Shown: positions 40,785 to 50,644 of the stretch, in pieces
How the letters are laid out: every line of letters begins with the position of its first letter
Numbering within the stretch: the stretch's first letter is position 1
NCBI GenBank assembly: GCA_944322845.1
Contig: CALUQE010000002.1
Location: 1 to 64,000 of the forward strand
DNA from: Candidatus Gastranaerophilales bacterium
GTDB taxonomy: Bacteria; Cyanobacteriota; Vampirovibrionia; Gastranaerophilales; Gastranaerophilaceae
DNA length: 64,000 bases
Reading direction: 5' to 3'
Position numbers and translations under genes: made by a program
Notes under the pieces: generated by a model
What the model was told of the DNA's origin: nothing
The model's input: only the letters and a program-made list of their open reading frames with translations
Databases searched by the model: none

Positions 40785-41867
40785 ATGGATATAAAAAAGA
40801 TATTATTCAGAACAAGTTCTATTGATGTAGAGAAAGCTCTTCCGGACGCATTAGTCCTGTGTAATAAAGATGGTAAAATAGAGTGGGTTAATGATGCTGC
40901 AGCGGAGATTTTTGAAACGTCTAAGATGCATTTGTTAACGTCCAAAATATCAGATTTTATAGAAAATCCGATGAATTTGATAAATAATTCAATAACTTTG
41001 CACAAGCCGGTCATAACAAAGTTTAACGGCAAAGAGACTTATTTTGACATGACTGTGAAAGAAATTGAAGAAGGATATGTCCTCGATTTTAGGGATGCTG
41101 TTGCAATATGCGATAATGACAATGTAAATGAGGACAAGGTTAATACAGATAAAAACCAGTTTCTTTTAAAACTTGCTAATGACTTAAAATCTCCTATTCA
41201 GTCAATAGTAGGTTTTTCGCAGGCAATGGCTGACGGACTCGGCGGAGAAATGAATCCTCAGCAGGAGAAGTATATTAAAATAATTAATAAAAATTCGGTT
41301 GATTTAATGTACTTTGTTGCAAAATTGCTTGAACTTTCTCAAACTGAATCAAATATAAAGCAAGTTGAAAAGAGAACTTTTGATATCCTTGGATTAACAC
41401 AGGCAGTTGTTAGATTTAATGAACAGCTGTTTAAAGAAAAGGAAGTTAGTATTAATGTTTCTTCCGAGGCGAATTTTGTAAAAACAATTTCAAACGATGA
41501 AGACGTTGTAAAACAGGTTCTTCAGGATTTGTTGGAAGTTGTACTCAAGTCTGTTGATATGGGAGAAATTAATATCAATCTTTCTAATCCTGATGAAGAG
41601 TTCATTTCTTCTAAGAGCCTTGCACCGGGAAATTATACTTTGATTACACTTTCAAGCAGTACTCTTTTGCTTTCTGAAAATGATTTGGAATGTATGTTTG
41701 ATCCGTACAAAATTGTTAATTCTGCAAATAGAAAAAATGTATTAAGAGCAATTGTGCTTGCAAGCGTTAAAAATTTGGTTCAAATGCTTAACGGTATGGT
41801 CTGGGTAGAGTCTAAAATACTTAAAAATACCAGTTTTTATGTACTTATTCCAAATTATTACAGCTAA
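40785..41867 (+). CDS. PAS/histidine-kinase-like protein lacking the phospho-acceptor His
   Basis: 360 residues. PAS-like domain (about 12-105, DALVLCNKDGKIEWVNDAAAEIF) followed by a DHp-like domain aligned as FLLKLANDLKSPIQSIVGFS. Asn132 occupies the place of the His in SHELRTPL. The HATPase-like part (about 210-360) lacks a clear N-box Asn (LLEVVLKSVD) and the GLGL box, though it ends with the usual GMVWVES...FYVLIP. Likely a pseudokinase or scaffold rather than an active sensor kinase. AAAGGA Shine-Dalgarno. Followed after 26 bases by the ABC ATPase gene. Confidence 0.8.
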   Translation: MDIKKILFRTSSIDVEKALPDALVLCNKDGKIEWVNDAAAEIFETSKMHLLTSKISDFIENPMNLINNSITLHKPVITKFNGKETYFDMTVKEIEEGYVLDFRDAVAICDNDNVNEDKVNTDKNQFLLKLANDLKSPIQSIVGFSQAMADGLGGEMNPQQEKYIKIINKNSVDLMYFVAKLLELSQTESNIKQVEKRTFDILGLTQAVVRFNEQLFKEKEVSINVSSEANFVKTISNDEDVVKQVLQDLLEVVLKSVDMGEININLSNPDEEFISSKSLAPGNYTLITLSSSTLLLSENDLECMFDPYKIVNSANRKNVLRAIVLASVKNLVQMLNGMVWVESKILKNTSFYVLIPNYYS

Positions 41868-41893
41868 AATAAGGGGAGATAATATACAAGTAT

Positions 41894-42940
41894 ATGAGCA
41901 GTGTAATACTGAAAAATCTTGTTAAAAGCTATGATGGCAAAAATAATGTAATTGACAATATTAATCTGGAGATAAAAGACAAAGAATTTATTGTTCTGGT
42001 AGGTTCTTCCGGATGCGGTAAGTCAACTATTTTGCGTTTAATATCCGGTCTGGAAGATATTACTTCAGGTGAAATACTTATAGACGGTAAAGTTGTTAAT
42101 AATGTTCATCCAAAGGACAGAGATATTGCTTTTGTTTTTCAAAGCTACGCGCTATATCCGCATATGAGCGTTTATGAAAATATTGCTTTTGGACTAAAAA
42201 TGCGCAAGTACCCTAAAGAAGAAATTGATAGAAAGGTTCGGGAAGTCGCAAGCTCCTTGAATTTAGATGATTTGCTTGATAGAAAACCAAGACAGCTGTC
42301 AGGGGGGCAAAGGCAGCGTGTTGCATTAGGCAGAGCAATTGTAAGAAATCCGAAAGTTTTTCTTATGGATGAACCGCTATCCAATCTTGATGCTAATTTG
42401 AGAGTTCAAATGCGTTCAGAAATCAAAAGATTGCACAACAAGCTGCAAACTACATTTATATATGTAACCCATGACCAGACAGAAGCATTAACAATGGGTG
42501 ACAGGATTGTTGTTCTTGATAAAGGTAAAATTCAGCAGGCAGCTACACCTGAGGAAATTTATAATAATCCTAAGAATATGTTTGTAGCAGGATTTATCGG
42601 TCAGATGAATTTTATTGATGTCGCAGCTGAAAACGGACATTTTAATATTGAAGGAGTTCAATTTGAGGCTCCTGAAGGTATATCCGGTCTTGTAACAGCA
42701 GCAATAAGAGCGGAAAAGATGAGCTGCGGGGATAAAATTATTTCAGTAAAACCTGATATAGTTGAAATGACCGGTGGGGAAAGGATTATTTATTTTAATT
42801 TAAACGGGAGCAAATGTTCGGCAAGAGTGCCGCTTGATTACCCTGTGAGCAACACTGCAGAGTTAAGAATTTCTGTTAAAGATATGCATTTCTTTAATAA
42901 AGATACCGGAGAAGTTATTAAGTATGAAAAAAAAGTATAA
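41894..42940 (+). CDS. UgpC/MsmK/MalK-type ABC transporter ATP-binding protein
   Basis: 348 residues. Walker A GSSGCGKST, signature LSGGQRQRVALGRAI, Walker B VFLMDEPLSNLD, switch His in YVTHDQTEAL and a C-terminal TOBE domain (about 240-348). This subfamily energises sugar or glycerol-phosphate import, and one ATPase often serves several transporters. No permease or binding protein is adjacent, so a shared ATPase is likely. Its end overlaps the AsmA-like gene by 17 bases. Confidence 0.92.
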   Translation: MSSVILKNLVKSYDGKNNVIDNINLEIKDKEFIVLVGSSGCGKSTILRLISGLEDITSGEILIDGKVVNNVHPKDRDIAFVFQSYALYPHMSVYENIAFGLKMRKYPKEEIDRKVREVASSLNLDDLLDRKPRQLSGGQRQRVALGRAIVRNPKVFLMDEPLSNLDANLRVQMRSEIKRLHNKLQTTFIYVTHDQTEALTMGDRIVVLDKGKIQQAATPEEIYNNPKNMFVAGFIGQMNFIDVAAENGHFNIEGVQFEAPEGISGLVTAAIRAEKMSCGDKIISVKPDIVEMTGGERIIYFNLNGSKCSARVPLDYPVSNTAELRISVKDMHFFNKDTGEVIKYEKKV

Positions 42941-45900
42941 ATATATCATAATTAGTTTTGTCGTATTACTGGCATTTTGTATTTCAATATGTTTTGTGCC
43001 TATTAATGCTACAAGGTTTATACCTTTAATTGAGACTCAGGTAACAAGAGAGTTAGGTGTAAAGATTCATATAGAGCGTTTGATATTGCGTTTGGGCCCT
43101 TCTCTTAAAGTAAAAGCACCTGCGGTCCATATAATGTATGCTGACGGGCAGAAATTCGGGCAGTTTTCAAATGTAAAATTCTTTATTCCGTGGAGTGCTC
43201 TTATAAAAAATGACATTGTTATTAAAAGATTAAAGGCTGATAAATTCATTGTTAAAGTAAATTCGGAAGATAAATATTTGCCGGATGTGCTTAATAGACT
43301 GAAGGCTAAAGATTTCAACGAAATTCCGGATGTGAAGCTAAAAGGCTACAGCATTGCTTACAATGATGCAAAAACTCAAAAAACATATAGAATTAACGGT
43401 TCTAACATGGAACTTACCAAGGTCATAAACTTTGAAAATTTACAGGTTAAAGCTATTGGTGAATTTCTTGTAAACGATAAAAAATATTTATCTTATGATT
43501 TATCAGTTCTGCCTAATATAAAATTACCCGATAAAAAGTTGGATATAGAAGCTGCACAAAATTTCCTTGAGCAGCTGGAGGAATTAGATTTTTATTCGGA
43601 TATTATTGCTGATTTGAAGCTTTATAATAACCTGAACGGCGATTTGCAAATATCAGGACTTGTAAATATTGATAATATTTCGGTGCTTGATCCTGAGAAA
43701 AAATCTCCGAAAAGCTTCATATATTTAACTTTCTTGGGAGATAAGATCGGAGTCTTGTCTAATATATATGCCTCAGGTAATAAAAAAATATATGTAGACG
43801 GTGTTATTAACAATTCAAAGAAGAAGAGCGTAGATCTAAAAGTAAAAACTGATGAAATAAGGCTGAGTGAGGTATATAAGAAAGTTAAACTTCTGGCTGA
43901 TTTTTCTAAGTATCGTGCTATTAATTCCATTGACGGCAATATGAAGGCTGACTTTTCAATAAAAGGTGATTTAAATAAAATTAAATCATCCGGTTTTATG
44001 AAAATAACAAACGGTTCTATAAAGGCTAACGGTCTTGATATAAATAAAATTACGTCAGATATAGACTTTTCAAACAATGTTATTAACATTACAAATGCTG
44101 TCGGATATGTTAATAATGCACCTATAATGGTTAAGGGTTCTATTGATAAGAACATAAATATAGAAATCTTAATGAATAAGGTCGAACTAAAGCATTTGCT
44201 TCCGACTTCTTTAGGTATAAAGAGCGGTATTGCATCGCTTGTTGCAAATTTAAGCGGAACTCTGAATAACATAACGCATAAGGAAAATATTCAGATTGAA
44301 AATTTCAAATGTGTTCGGGATTCTAATAGCTTAGGGTTTGCATCATTAAAGATTGATACAAATAAGGATAATGTTGCATATATTAACAACATTGCAATTA
44401 ATACCGATAAAACAGAACTTATAAAATTGCCTCTTTTAAAGCTTTATATAGAAAGAGATTCCATAACAATACCGGAAACTAATATATTTATGGCTAATTC
44501 AAAGCTTACTGCTAAGGCTGAAGTTTTGGATTACAATACAAAAAATCTTACTTTTAATATAAATTTAAACGGATTCATAAATTCCCGTGATATAAAAGCC
44601 GTAAAAACTAATTATGCGGTATATCCGGTAAAATTAGCAGTTAACGGCAACACGTCTGTTCAAAATATACTTGCTCAGGTCTTTATGGAAAAGGCTTTGA
44701 TTTTGGATGAGCCGGCTATTGTGAATTTTGCATCAAAATTGGAAAATAATAGTTTAAAGATAGAAGATTTGAGTGTTGCACCTTTTTCGGGCCGCTTATC
44801 AAATGATTTTAAATTAAATCAAAAAGGGCAGAAAAAGTTAATTATATCAGGTAATATTGAAAATTTTGAGAAGCCTGTATTTAAAAATGTCAGGGTATTT
44901 ATTCCACAGCAGCTTAATGTTACTTATTTTGATACAATAGCTCAATTAAAAGGTGATATTTTTATTAACGGCAGTATTAATCAACCGGATATAGTCGGGC
45001 AAATTACTGTGCAAAACATAATTAATCAGTTCTTACAGCTGGCTGTCAATAATGTTACGGTTGATTTCAATAAAAAGACGGCATCTGTAAATGCACCTCA
45101 GGTAAAAATCGGTGATTCTGTTCTTGGAATTAATTCTACTGTTTCTACAGATATATCAAAAGAACTTATGGTTAAAAATTTGAATATTAAATCAAAATTT
45201 ATTAATACAGATACGTTTTTTATGTATAAAGATAGTCCTGCCTTTAATTTGATGCCATTGAGAATTAATTCGGGAACTATTTATGCTGAAAAAATACTTG
45301 CAAATATATACAATTCGCCGCTTCACATGACAGCTCTTTCAGCAGAGTTCGATTTAAAAGACAATGTTCTTTCATTAAAAAGTATTTCTTCAGAATTGTT
45401 TAACGGTAAATTGGCCGGAGCATTGGATTTTAACTTAAAAGATGAACATTTTAATTCCAAAATACAAGCAAGAGGTGTCAGTGCCGCGCCTATATTTGAC
45501 CTGATTTCAACACGAAAAGACTCTGTAAGCGGAATAATGGATTTTGATACTAATTTAAGCGGAAATCTGTCTTCAAAACAGTCTTTAAACGGAAATATTA
45601 AATTTATAGTTCATAATGGCAGAATGGGAACTTTAGGCAAATTGGAGCATTTATTGTACGCGCAAAACGTAATTGCCGATAATATGCTGCGGACTTCTCT
45701 CAGTGTTGTTACCAAAGCGATTACCCTCAAGGATACAGGTCTGTTTAAGTATTTGAGAGGAGATATCGATTTAAAAAATGGTATTGCTGACGTTAAGTTT
45801 TTACAATCGCAGGGTCCTTTGATGGCATTATTTATAAAAGGGGCTTATAACCCTGATAGCGATTATGCAAAGCTGGTTGTTCTGGGGCGTTTGTCTGATG

Positions 45901-46193
45901 AAATTGTTTCCGGACTCGGCGTATTTGGAGATTTCTCATTTAACAAGCTAATGATAATGCTTACCGGTGAAGATAATAAATATAACATTCTTCCGGAGGA
46001 CATTGAAAATTTGCCGCAGCTTCCGACGAAATATACAAAAGAGTTCAGAAGTGTTATCAATGGTATTGTAGACAAACCTAGTTCGGTTATATTGTTTAAC
46101 TGGATTTCATATTCGGAGAAGTCTTACAGACAAAAGGATGTACCAATGACTAATGTCAAAGTACCTGAATTTGTCGAATCTTTACCGGACTAA
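42924..46193 (+). CDS. AsmA-like envelope protein (1089 residues)
   Basis: One N-terminal transmembrane helix (about 5-25, IIISFVVLLAFCISICFV) is followed by about 1050 residues rich in beta strands with repeated D-L-K/N-G patterns. The start (TRFIPLIETQVTRELGVKIHIERL) and the C-terminal AsmA-like segment (GKLAGALDFNLKDEHFNSKIQARGV...GNLSSKQSLNGNIKF) fit the AsmA/YhdP/TamB group. These proteins bridge the periplasm and help move phospholipids or outer-membrane proteins. Its presence supports a two-membrane envelope. The overlap with the ATPase gene may be chance packing rather than functional coupling. Confidence 0.75.
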   Translation: MKKKYKYIIISFVVLLAFCISICFVPINATRFIPLIETQVTRELGVKIHIERLILRLGPSLKVKAPAVHIMYADGQKFGQFSNVKFFIPWSALIKNDIVIKRLKADKFIVKVNSEDKYLPDVLNRLKAKDFNEIPDVKLKGYSIAYNDAKTQKTYRINGSNMELTKVINFENLQVKAIGEFLVNDKKYLSYDLSVLPNIKLPDKKLDIEAAQNFLEQLEELDFYSDIIADLKLYNNLNGDLQISGLVNIDNISVLDPEKKSPKSFIYLTFLGDKIGVLSNIYASGNKKIYVDGVINNSKKKSVDLKVKTDEIRLSEVYKKVKLLADFSKYRAINSIDGNMKADFSIKGDLNKIKSSGFMKITNGSIKANGLDINKITSDIDFSNNVINITNAVGYVNNAPIMVKGSIDKNINIEILMNKVELKHLLPTSLGIKSGIASLVANLSGTLNNITHKENIQIENFKCVRDSNSLGFASLKIDTNKDNVAYINNIAINTDKTELIKLPLLKLYIERDSITIPETNIFMANSKLTAKAEVLDYNTKNLTFNINLNGFINSRDIKAVKTNYAVYPVKLAVNGNTSVQNILAQVFMEKALILDEPAIVNFASKLENNSLKIEDLSVAPFSGRLSNDFKLNQKGQKKLIISGNIENFEKPVFKNVRVFIPQQLNVTYFDTIAQLKGDIFINGSINQPDIVGQITVQNIINQFLQLAVNNVTVDFNKKTASVNAPQVKIGDSVLGINSTVSTDISKELMVKNLNIKSKFINTDTFFMYKDSPAFNLMPLRINSGTIYAEKILANIYNSPLHMTALSAEFDLKDNVLSLKSISSELFNGKLAGALDFNLKDEHFNSKIQARGVSAAPIFDLISTRKDSVSGIMDFDTNLSGNLSSKQSLNGNIKFIVHNGRMGTLGKLEHLLYAQNVIADNMLRTSLSVVTKAITLKDTGLFKYLRGDIDLKNGIADVKFLQSQGPLMALFIKGAYNPDSDYAKLVVLGRLSDEIVSGLGVFGDFSFNKLMIMLTGEDNKYNILPEDIENLPQLPTKYTKEFRSVINGIVDKPSSVILFNWISYSEKSYRQKDVPMTNVKVPEFVESLPD

Positions 46194-46212
46194 AACTAAT
46201 CTGTTTAAATGA

Positions 46213-46242
46213 TTAACTATATACCTATTTTTAGTTTATAAT
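46213..46242 (+). promoter_or_regulatory. Leaderless-type promoter of the PilZ/YcgR-like gene
   Basis: TTAACT (46213-46218), 18 bases, TATAAT (46237-46242), then seven bases to the ATG at 46250. No Shine-Dalgarno is seen. Confidence 0.65.
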
Positions 46243-46249
46243 ATTAAGT

Positions 46250-46855
46250 ATGGAACTATTAAAGGCAGGGCAAAAATTAAGCATTTTTTTTCAAAAAGAA
46301 GATAAGCTGGTTGAAATATCATGCACTATTTCAGATGTATTGGAAGATAGGGTTATTATAGAATTACCGCAATATTTTATGAGATATATTGAATATCTTG
46401 ATGTCGGTTGTAAATTAACTGTAAAGGTATTTTCAAAAATAGGAACGGTAGATTTTAATACAATTGTTATTTCTTCTCCGCTGGAAGAAGATTTTTCTGT
46501 CGAGTTGGATTATAATGCAATGAAACTTACTCCAAATGAAGAAATTCCTGTTGTCAATGCCGTTGAAACTCTTAATATTACAATGGATGATTCCAGATTC
46601 TTTAAGGTAAACACGTTTGAGATAGCTACTGAATATATGAAATTTTACAGCGACTACGAGTTTCAACTAAATGACTCTTTTAATTGTGAGTTAGTTTTAC
46701 CTAAAAACTATGGTATAATAAGATTTAGAGGGACTGTTATTTATGTAGATCCCGTATATGATAATGAATTTAAAATCAATTATACTAATATGACAGAAGA
46801 AGACAGGCAAAATTTATTATATTATATGTATATTTATACTAACAATACTGATTAG
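46250..46855 (+). CDS. PilZ/YcgR-like two-domain protein
   Basis: 201 residues forming two beta-rich halves. The N-half (1-95, GQKLSIFFQKEDKLVEISCTISDVLEDRVIIELP) resembles the YcgR/PilZN domain. The C-half is PilZ-like in order (ending FRGTVIYVDPVYDNEFKINYTNMTEEDRQNLLYYMY). The c-di-GMP-binding RxxxR and D/NxSxxG residues are not evident, so ligand binding is doubtful. It is followed after 8 bases by the TPR gene. The assignment is from fold-like pattern only. Confidence 0.5.
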   Translation: MELLKAGQKLSIFFQKEDKLVEISCTISDVLEDRVIIELPQYFMRYIEYLDVGCKLTVKVFSKIGTVDFNTIVISSPLEEDFSVELDYNAMKLTPNEEIPVVNAVETLNITMDDSRFFKVNTFEIATEYMKFYSDYEFQLNDSFNCELVLPKNYGIIRFRGTVIYVDPVYDNEFKINYTNMTEEDRQNLLYYMYIYTNNTD

Positions 46856-46863
46856 GAAACAAT

Positions 46864-48456
46864 ATGAAAGATTTAGCAGATAATAAAACATATAGAAAAC
46901 ATGAATCTAAGAATAAAATGTATGATCAAATTGAACGATGCCGCTTAGATCTGCAAAAAGATCCGACAAATCCAGCTTTGCATGTAAGACTGGGGGATTT
47001 GTATATGAAATGGCATCTCGATATATATAGCGCCTGTCAATATATTGATGAAGCTATAACTGAGTACCAGTTGGCAATGGAATCGTTAATAGATTCTTGT
47101 GAAATATATTATAAAATAGGTGTAGCTTTTTACCATAAAGGAGATTTAGACAAGGCTATTAACTATTTTACAATGGCTTTAGAAAAGAAAAATAACTATT
47201 ATGATGCATATTACATGCTTGCTGAAACATTTGTTAAAAAAGCTCATTTTACCGATGCTGTTGATGCTTGTGAGGCAGCTATACAATGCTCAAGATTCAA
47301 ATCTTCCAGTGCGCATTATCTCTTGTGCAAGCTCTACGAAGCATCTTCATTTAAGGAAGCAAAGACCAAGCTGAAAGCTTTCTATGAAAAATTTGTTTCA
47401 GTATTGCTTGTTCCTTTTGACAGAACTGCGCAGCAAAATATTATAAAAAATGTTTCATATCTAAGATTTTTGCCTTTATTTATAAAAGGGTTTTATGCCA
47501 TACAGCTTAAAGATTACTCAAAAGCTGTGCAATTGTATAAGGATGCTATAGAAATTGCTCCAGGATTTGCACCTCTTTACTGTGTATTAGGTGATATTTA
47601 TTTATCTACGGGTTATTTTGAAGACGCAATTACAGAGTATAAAATGGCTATTTGGCTGGATTCTTTTAATATCGCTGCATATCGTCATTTATGCAGAGCT
47701 TATGAAGAGCAGGGTGACTATAATCAGGCAATAGAAGTATATAATAAACTCATTGCCATGGCACCAAATATGCCTGACTTATATTCAAATTTAGCCAATA
47801 TTTATTATATTAAAGGCGAATTTGACTTAGCAATCTCAAATTACCAAACAGCAATAACTCTTAATCCTAATAAGACCTGGACAAGTGTTATTGCTCAGAC
47901 TATGGGGTTTGTTTATCAGGAAAACAAATCTGATCCTGATGCCGCAATTTCTGCATATCAAACCGCATATGTTTTAACTCCTGACGACATTGATATTTAT
48001 GTAAACTTAGGAAGCGCTTTTTACGATAAAGAAGATTACAATAATGCACTTGCAGTTTACAGGCAGGCTCTGGAGCTGCAGCCTCATAATGCTAAAATTC
48101 ATTGTAATTTGGGCTTTTTATACTGGGGCAAAGGAGATTCCGAAGAAGCTATTAAGTCTTATGAGCTGGCAATTAAATATAATAAGAATTACGATATAGC
48201 TTACAATAATCTGGGGGTTATTTATCTGGATGACCTAGGACGCGTTAATAAGGCTATAGAATTATTCAGGAAGGCTGTAGAAACCAATCCGAATTACGCA
48301 CTGGCTCATTTTAACCTTGCAAGAGCAATTTCTATTGTAGGGGATAAAGTTGAGGCTGCTAAACTATACCAGATGGCACAAGATATTAATAAAATTACAC
48401 AGGAAATTGATCCGCGCGATATTGCTGACAAAATCAGTGAATTATTTGAATCTTAA
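46864..48456 (+). CDS. TPR-repeat protein
   Basis: 530 residues. Roughly a dozen tetratricopeptide repeats span nearly the whole chain: YKIGVAFYHKGDLDKAINYF, YYMLAETFVKKAHFTDAVDA, YCVLGDIYLSTGYFEDAITEY, YSNLANIYYIKGEFDLAISNY, YVNLGSAFYDKEDYNNALAVY and CNLGFLYWGKGDSEEAIKSY, with others. No signal peptide or catalytic domain. It is in the same unit as the PilZ-like gene and probably acts as an adaptor. Confidence 0.88.
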   Translation: MKDLADNKTYRKHESKNKMYDQIERCRLDLQKDPTNPALHVRLGDLYMKWHLDIYSACQYIDEAITEYQLAMESLIDSCEIYYKIGVAFYHKGDLDKAINYFTMALEKKNNYYDAYYMLAETFVKKAHFTDAVDACEAAIQCSRFKSSSAHYLLCKLYEASSFKEAKTKLKAFYEKFVSVLLVPFDRTAQQNIIKNVSYLRFLPLFIKGFYAIQLKDYSKAVQLYKDAIEIAPGFAPLYCVLGDIYLSTGYFEDAITEYKMAIWLDSFNIAAYRHLCRAYEEQGDYNQAIEVYNKLIAMAPNMPDLYSNLANIYYIKGEFDLAISNYQTAITLNPNKTWTSVIAQTMGFVYQENKSDPDAAISAYQTAYVLTPDDIDIYVNLGSAFYDKEDYNNALAVYRQALELQPHNAKIHCNLGFLYWGKGDSEEAIKSYELAIKYNKNYDIAYNNLGVIYLDDLGRVNKAIELFRKAVETNPNYALAHFNLARAISIVGDKVEAAKLYQMAQDINKITQEIDPRDIADKISELFES

Positions 48457-48516
48457 TTTCCCCACTTTATTTTTAAAATTCTTACATGTATAATGTAACA
48501 ATATCGGAATTAATGT

Positions 48517-49401
48517 ATGACTGAAGAAGATAAAATTGGAATATCACATTTAATAGAAAAAGAACTAAATTCATCTGATAAAATATTAAAACCTGATTTC
48601 AACCAGAAAACAGGCCGTGAATTATTGGCGTTTTATTTACAGTCCAAATTCAAACAATTACTTGCGTATGACAACAAAGCTGCCGAACCGATTTTTATTG
48701 AGGTTCGGTATGATTTTATTCAAAGATTTTCCAAACGGCTTATTCAAAATCCCGAAAAGCGTATCATGATAGGTGTTACGGGAGAATCTGCTTCCGGAAA
48801 ATCAACTATTTGCAAAGAAATAGAAAATGTCATAGAAAAATTTAAAATGCCTGTAACCATTTTGACAACCGATAATTACTTCAATGATATATCTGAACTA
48901 ATAAAAGAGTACGGGACATTTGATAATTTGCGTGATAACGGCTATGATGTAGATTCTCCAAACAGTTTTCAATTAGATATTTTAAAAGAAGATTTGGATA
49001 AAATTTCACATGGGGAAGATATATATTCTCCGGAATATTTATTGAACGGTACCGGTGTATCAGTACCAAAGGCTAAATTTGTGCCTTCAAATAAAATAGT
49101 TGTAGTTGAAGGTATGGCATCAATGTTCGGTGATAACAAGGATATTTTTGATATTAAAGTTTATGTTGAAACGGACTTAAATATACGAAGAGAACGTTTC
49201 TTAACAAGAGCTTATACTGAAAGAAATCAGGATCTTGAAAACGCTAAAAAGCATTGGGAATACATTCTTGGAGCCGGTGAAAAATATGTTAAACCTTATA
49301 GGGCAGAAGCTGATATTATAATTAACGGTGATTCAAACCTTGCATATTTTTCACAAATTCTTGAATATATTCATACCATTACTAATAATTTTGGGTGTTA
49401 A
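48517..49401 (+). CDS. Uridine kinase-like P-loop kinase
   Basis: 294 residues. After an 80-residue extension comes the kinase domain: Walker A GVTGESASGKST, TTDNYFNDISEL, the FDNLRDNGYDVDSPNSFQ region and VVVEGMASMF, with the lid RRERFLTRAYTERN. Residue spacing matches the uridine kinase/phosphoribulokinase superfamily. Uridine and cytidine phosphorylation is likely but the nucleoside is not certain. A TATAAT at 48491-48496 may be its -10. Together with NupC it could form a nucleoside salvage route. Confidence 0.8.
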   Translation: MTEEDKIGISHLIEKELNSSDKILKPDFNQKTGRELLAFYLQSKFKQLLAYDNKAAEPIFIEVRYDFIQRFSKRLIQNPEKRIMIGVTGESASGKSTICKEIENVIEKFKMPVTILTTDNYFNDISELIKEYGTFDNLRDNGYDVDSPNSFQLDILKEDLDKISHGEDIYSPEYLLNGTGVSVPKAKFVPSNKIVVVEGMASMFGDNKDIFDIKVYVETDLNIRRERFLTRAYTERNQDLENAKKHWEYILGAGEKYVKPYRAEADIIINGDSNLAYFSQILEYIHTITNNFGC

Positions 49402-49405
49402 AATA

Positions 49406-50644
49406 TTATTTTTTAGCCAAGTACTTTGCCAAACCTTCTCCCATTGAGAAACAGGAAGGGATTATTCTTAAGGCAGCCTGTGCTTCAAAATCCGCAGAAA
49501 TGCAGCGTCCTATAACAAACAGATTATTTTTTACTATCAATGATTCAATAGGAAGCTGGTATTCCTGATAAACCTTTTCTAATGTAGAGCTGTCTTTTTG
49601 GTCAGAATGTACGTCTATAGGGTAGTTTGAGATTACAACAGGATTTTCAAATTTCTTACCGCATCTCAAGTCATCTGCAGTGTAGATGTATTTCCCCTTT
49701 ACTCTATTTGAAACACGCACCCCTAAAGTGTTTGCTATTGAAGAAATATATGCGTTTTCGAATCCAGGAAGGCACTTTTTACAGAAGTTTGAAAGCCTAA
49801 ATATACTTGCACGTCCTTCTATATAAGGATTCTGAGATATTTTTATCAGCCTTGGGCAGTTAAATGCAATAGAATCAGGAGTTCCGGCTACTGAAAATAT
49901 CTGAAAATAGTTAGAATCAGCCTCCGTAATTACTCCGTCAGCTATAGCTTGCTTAAATACAGGCCTAAGAGCCCAATTAGCTCCTTCATCCCAGGTATAG
50001 GCAGTAGATAAGTAGATCTTACCGTCTATATCACAGCTGGTAGTAGCCTCTCTGTCTTTATCAAATTCCATAATCCATTTTGAGAATTTATTAACATTTA
50101 CCCCCGACATAATAAATCTTAAATTTACCGGCTGAGATTTTTTTTCTAAAAATTCGCAATTTAATTTTTGACAAATTTTTGCATCACCTGTTGCATCTAC
50201 AATATACTTCGTTTCGATAGGTAATAATAATTCTTGTTTGGAGGTAATAATATTATCATCCTCTATCGTAACGATATATGATAATAAATTTTCTTCTATT
50301 TTTGATATAGATGATTCAAATTCGATTTTTACTCCGGCTTCAACTAACAATGTATCAAGCGCTATTTTGGTTAACTCAGGGTTAAACCAACCCTTGTTTC
50401 CGTCAATATAGGTTATGGCACCGCCCATTTCTTCTAATTTATTGTATAAAGAGTCAAAGAACTCTGTATTTATTGCATTTGATGAAGTCTTCATCGCCGG
50501 AATTACCAGTGATGAAGTAATTGAACCTCCAAGAAAGGAAATTTTTTCAATAAGAAGAACTTTGAGCCCCAGCTTTGCTGCAGTATATGCACAGGCGCAG
50601 CCGGCTGTTCCGCCGCCTGCTATTACAATATCATACTTATTCAT
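49406..50644 (-). CDS. FAD-dependent oxidoreductase
   Basis: 412 residues. N-terminal dinucleotide-binding GGGTAGCACAYTAAKLGLKVLLIEK, then FLGGSITSSLVIPAMKT and YIVDATGDAKICQKL. The C-terminal FVIGRCISADFEAQAALRIIPSCFSMGEGLA closes the FAD domain. This arrangement is that of the FAD_oxidored family, whose substrates are mostly unknown. It follows the MnmC-like methyltransferase with an 8-base overlap; the reaction remains open. Confidence 0.82.
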   Translation of the reverse strand: MNKYDIVIAGGGTAGCACAYTAAKLGLKVLLIEKISFLGGSITSSLVIPAMKTSSNAINTEFFDSLYNKLEEMGGAITYIDGNKGWFNPELTKIALDTLLVEAGVKIEFESSISKIEENLLSYIVTIEDDNIITSKQELLLPIETKYIVDATGDAKICQKLNCEFLEKKSQPVNLRFIMSGVNVNKFSKWIMEFDKDREATTSCDIDGKIYLSTAYTWDEGANWALRPVFKQAIADGVITEADSNYFQIFSVAGTPDSIAFNCPRLIKISQNPYIEGRASIFRLSNFCKKCLPGFENAYISSIANTLGVRVSNRVKGKYIYTADDLRCGKKFENPVVISNYPIDVHSDQKDSSTLEKVYQEYQLPIESLIVKNNLFVIGRCISADFEAQAALRIIPSCFSMGEGLAKYLAKK

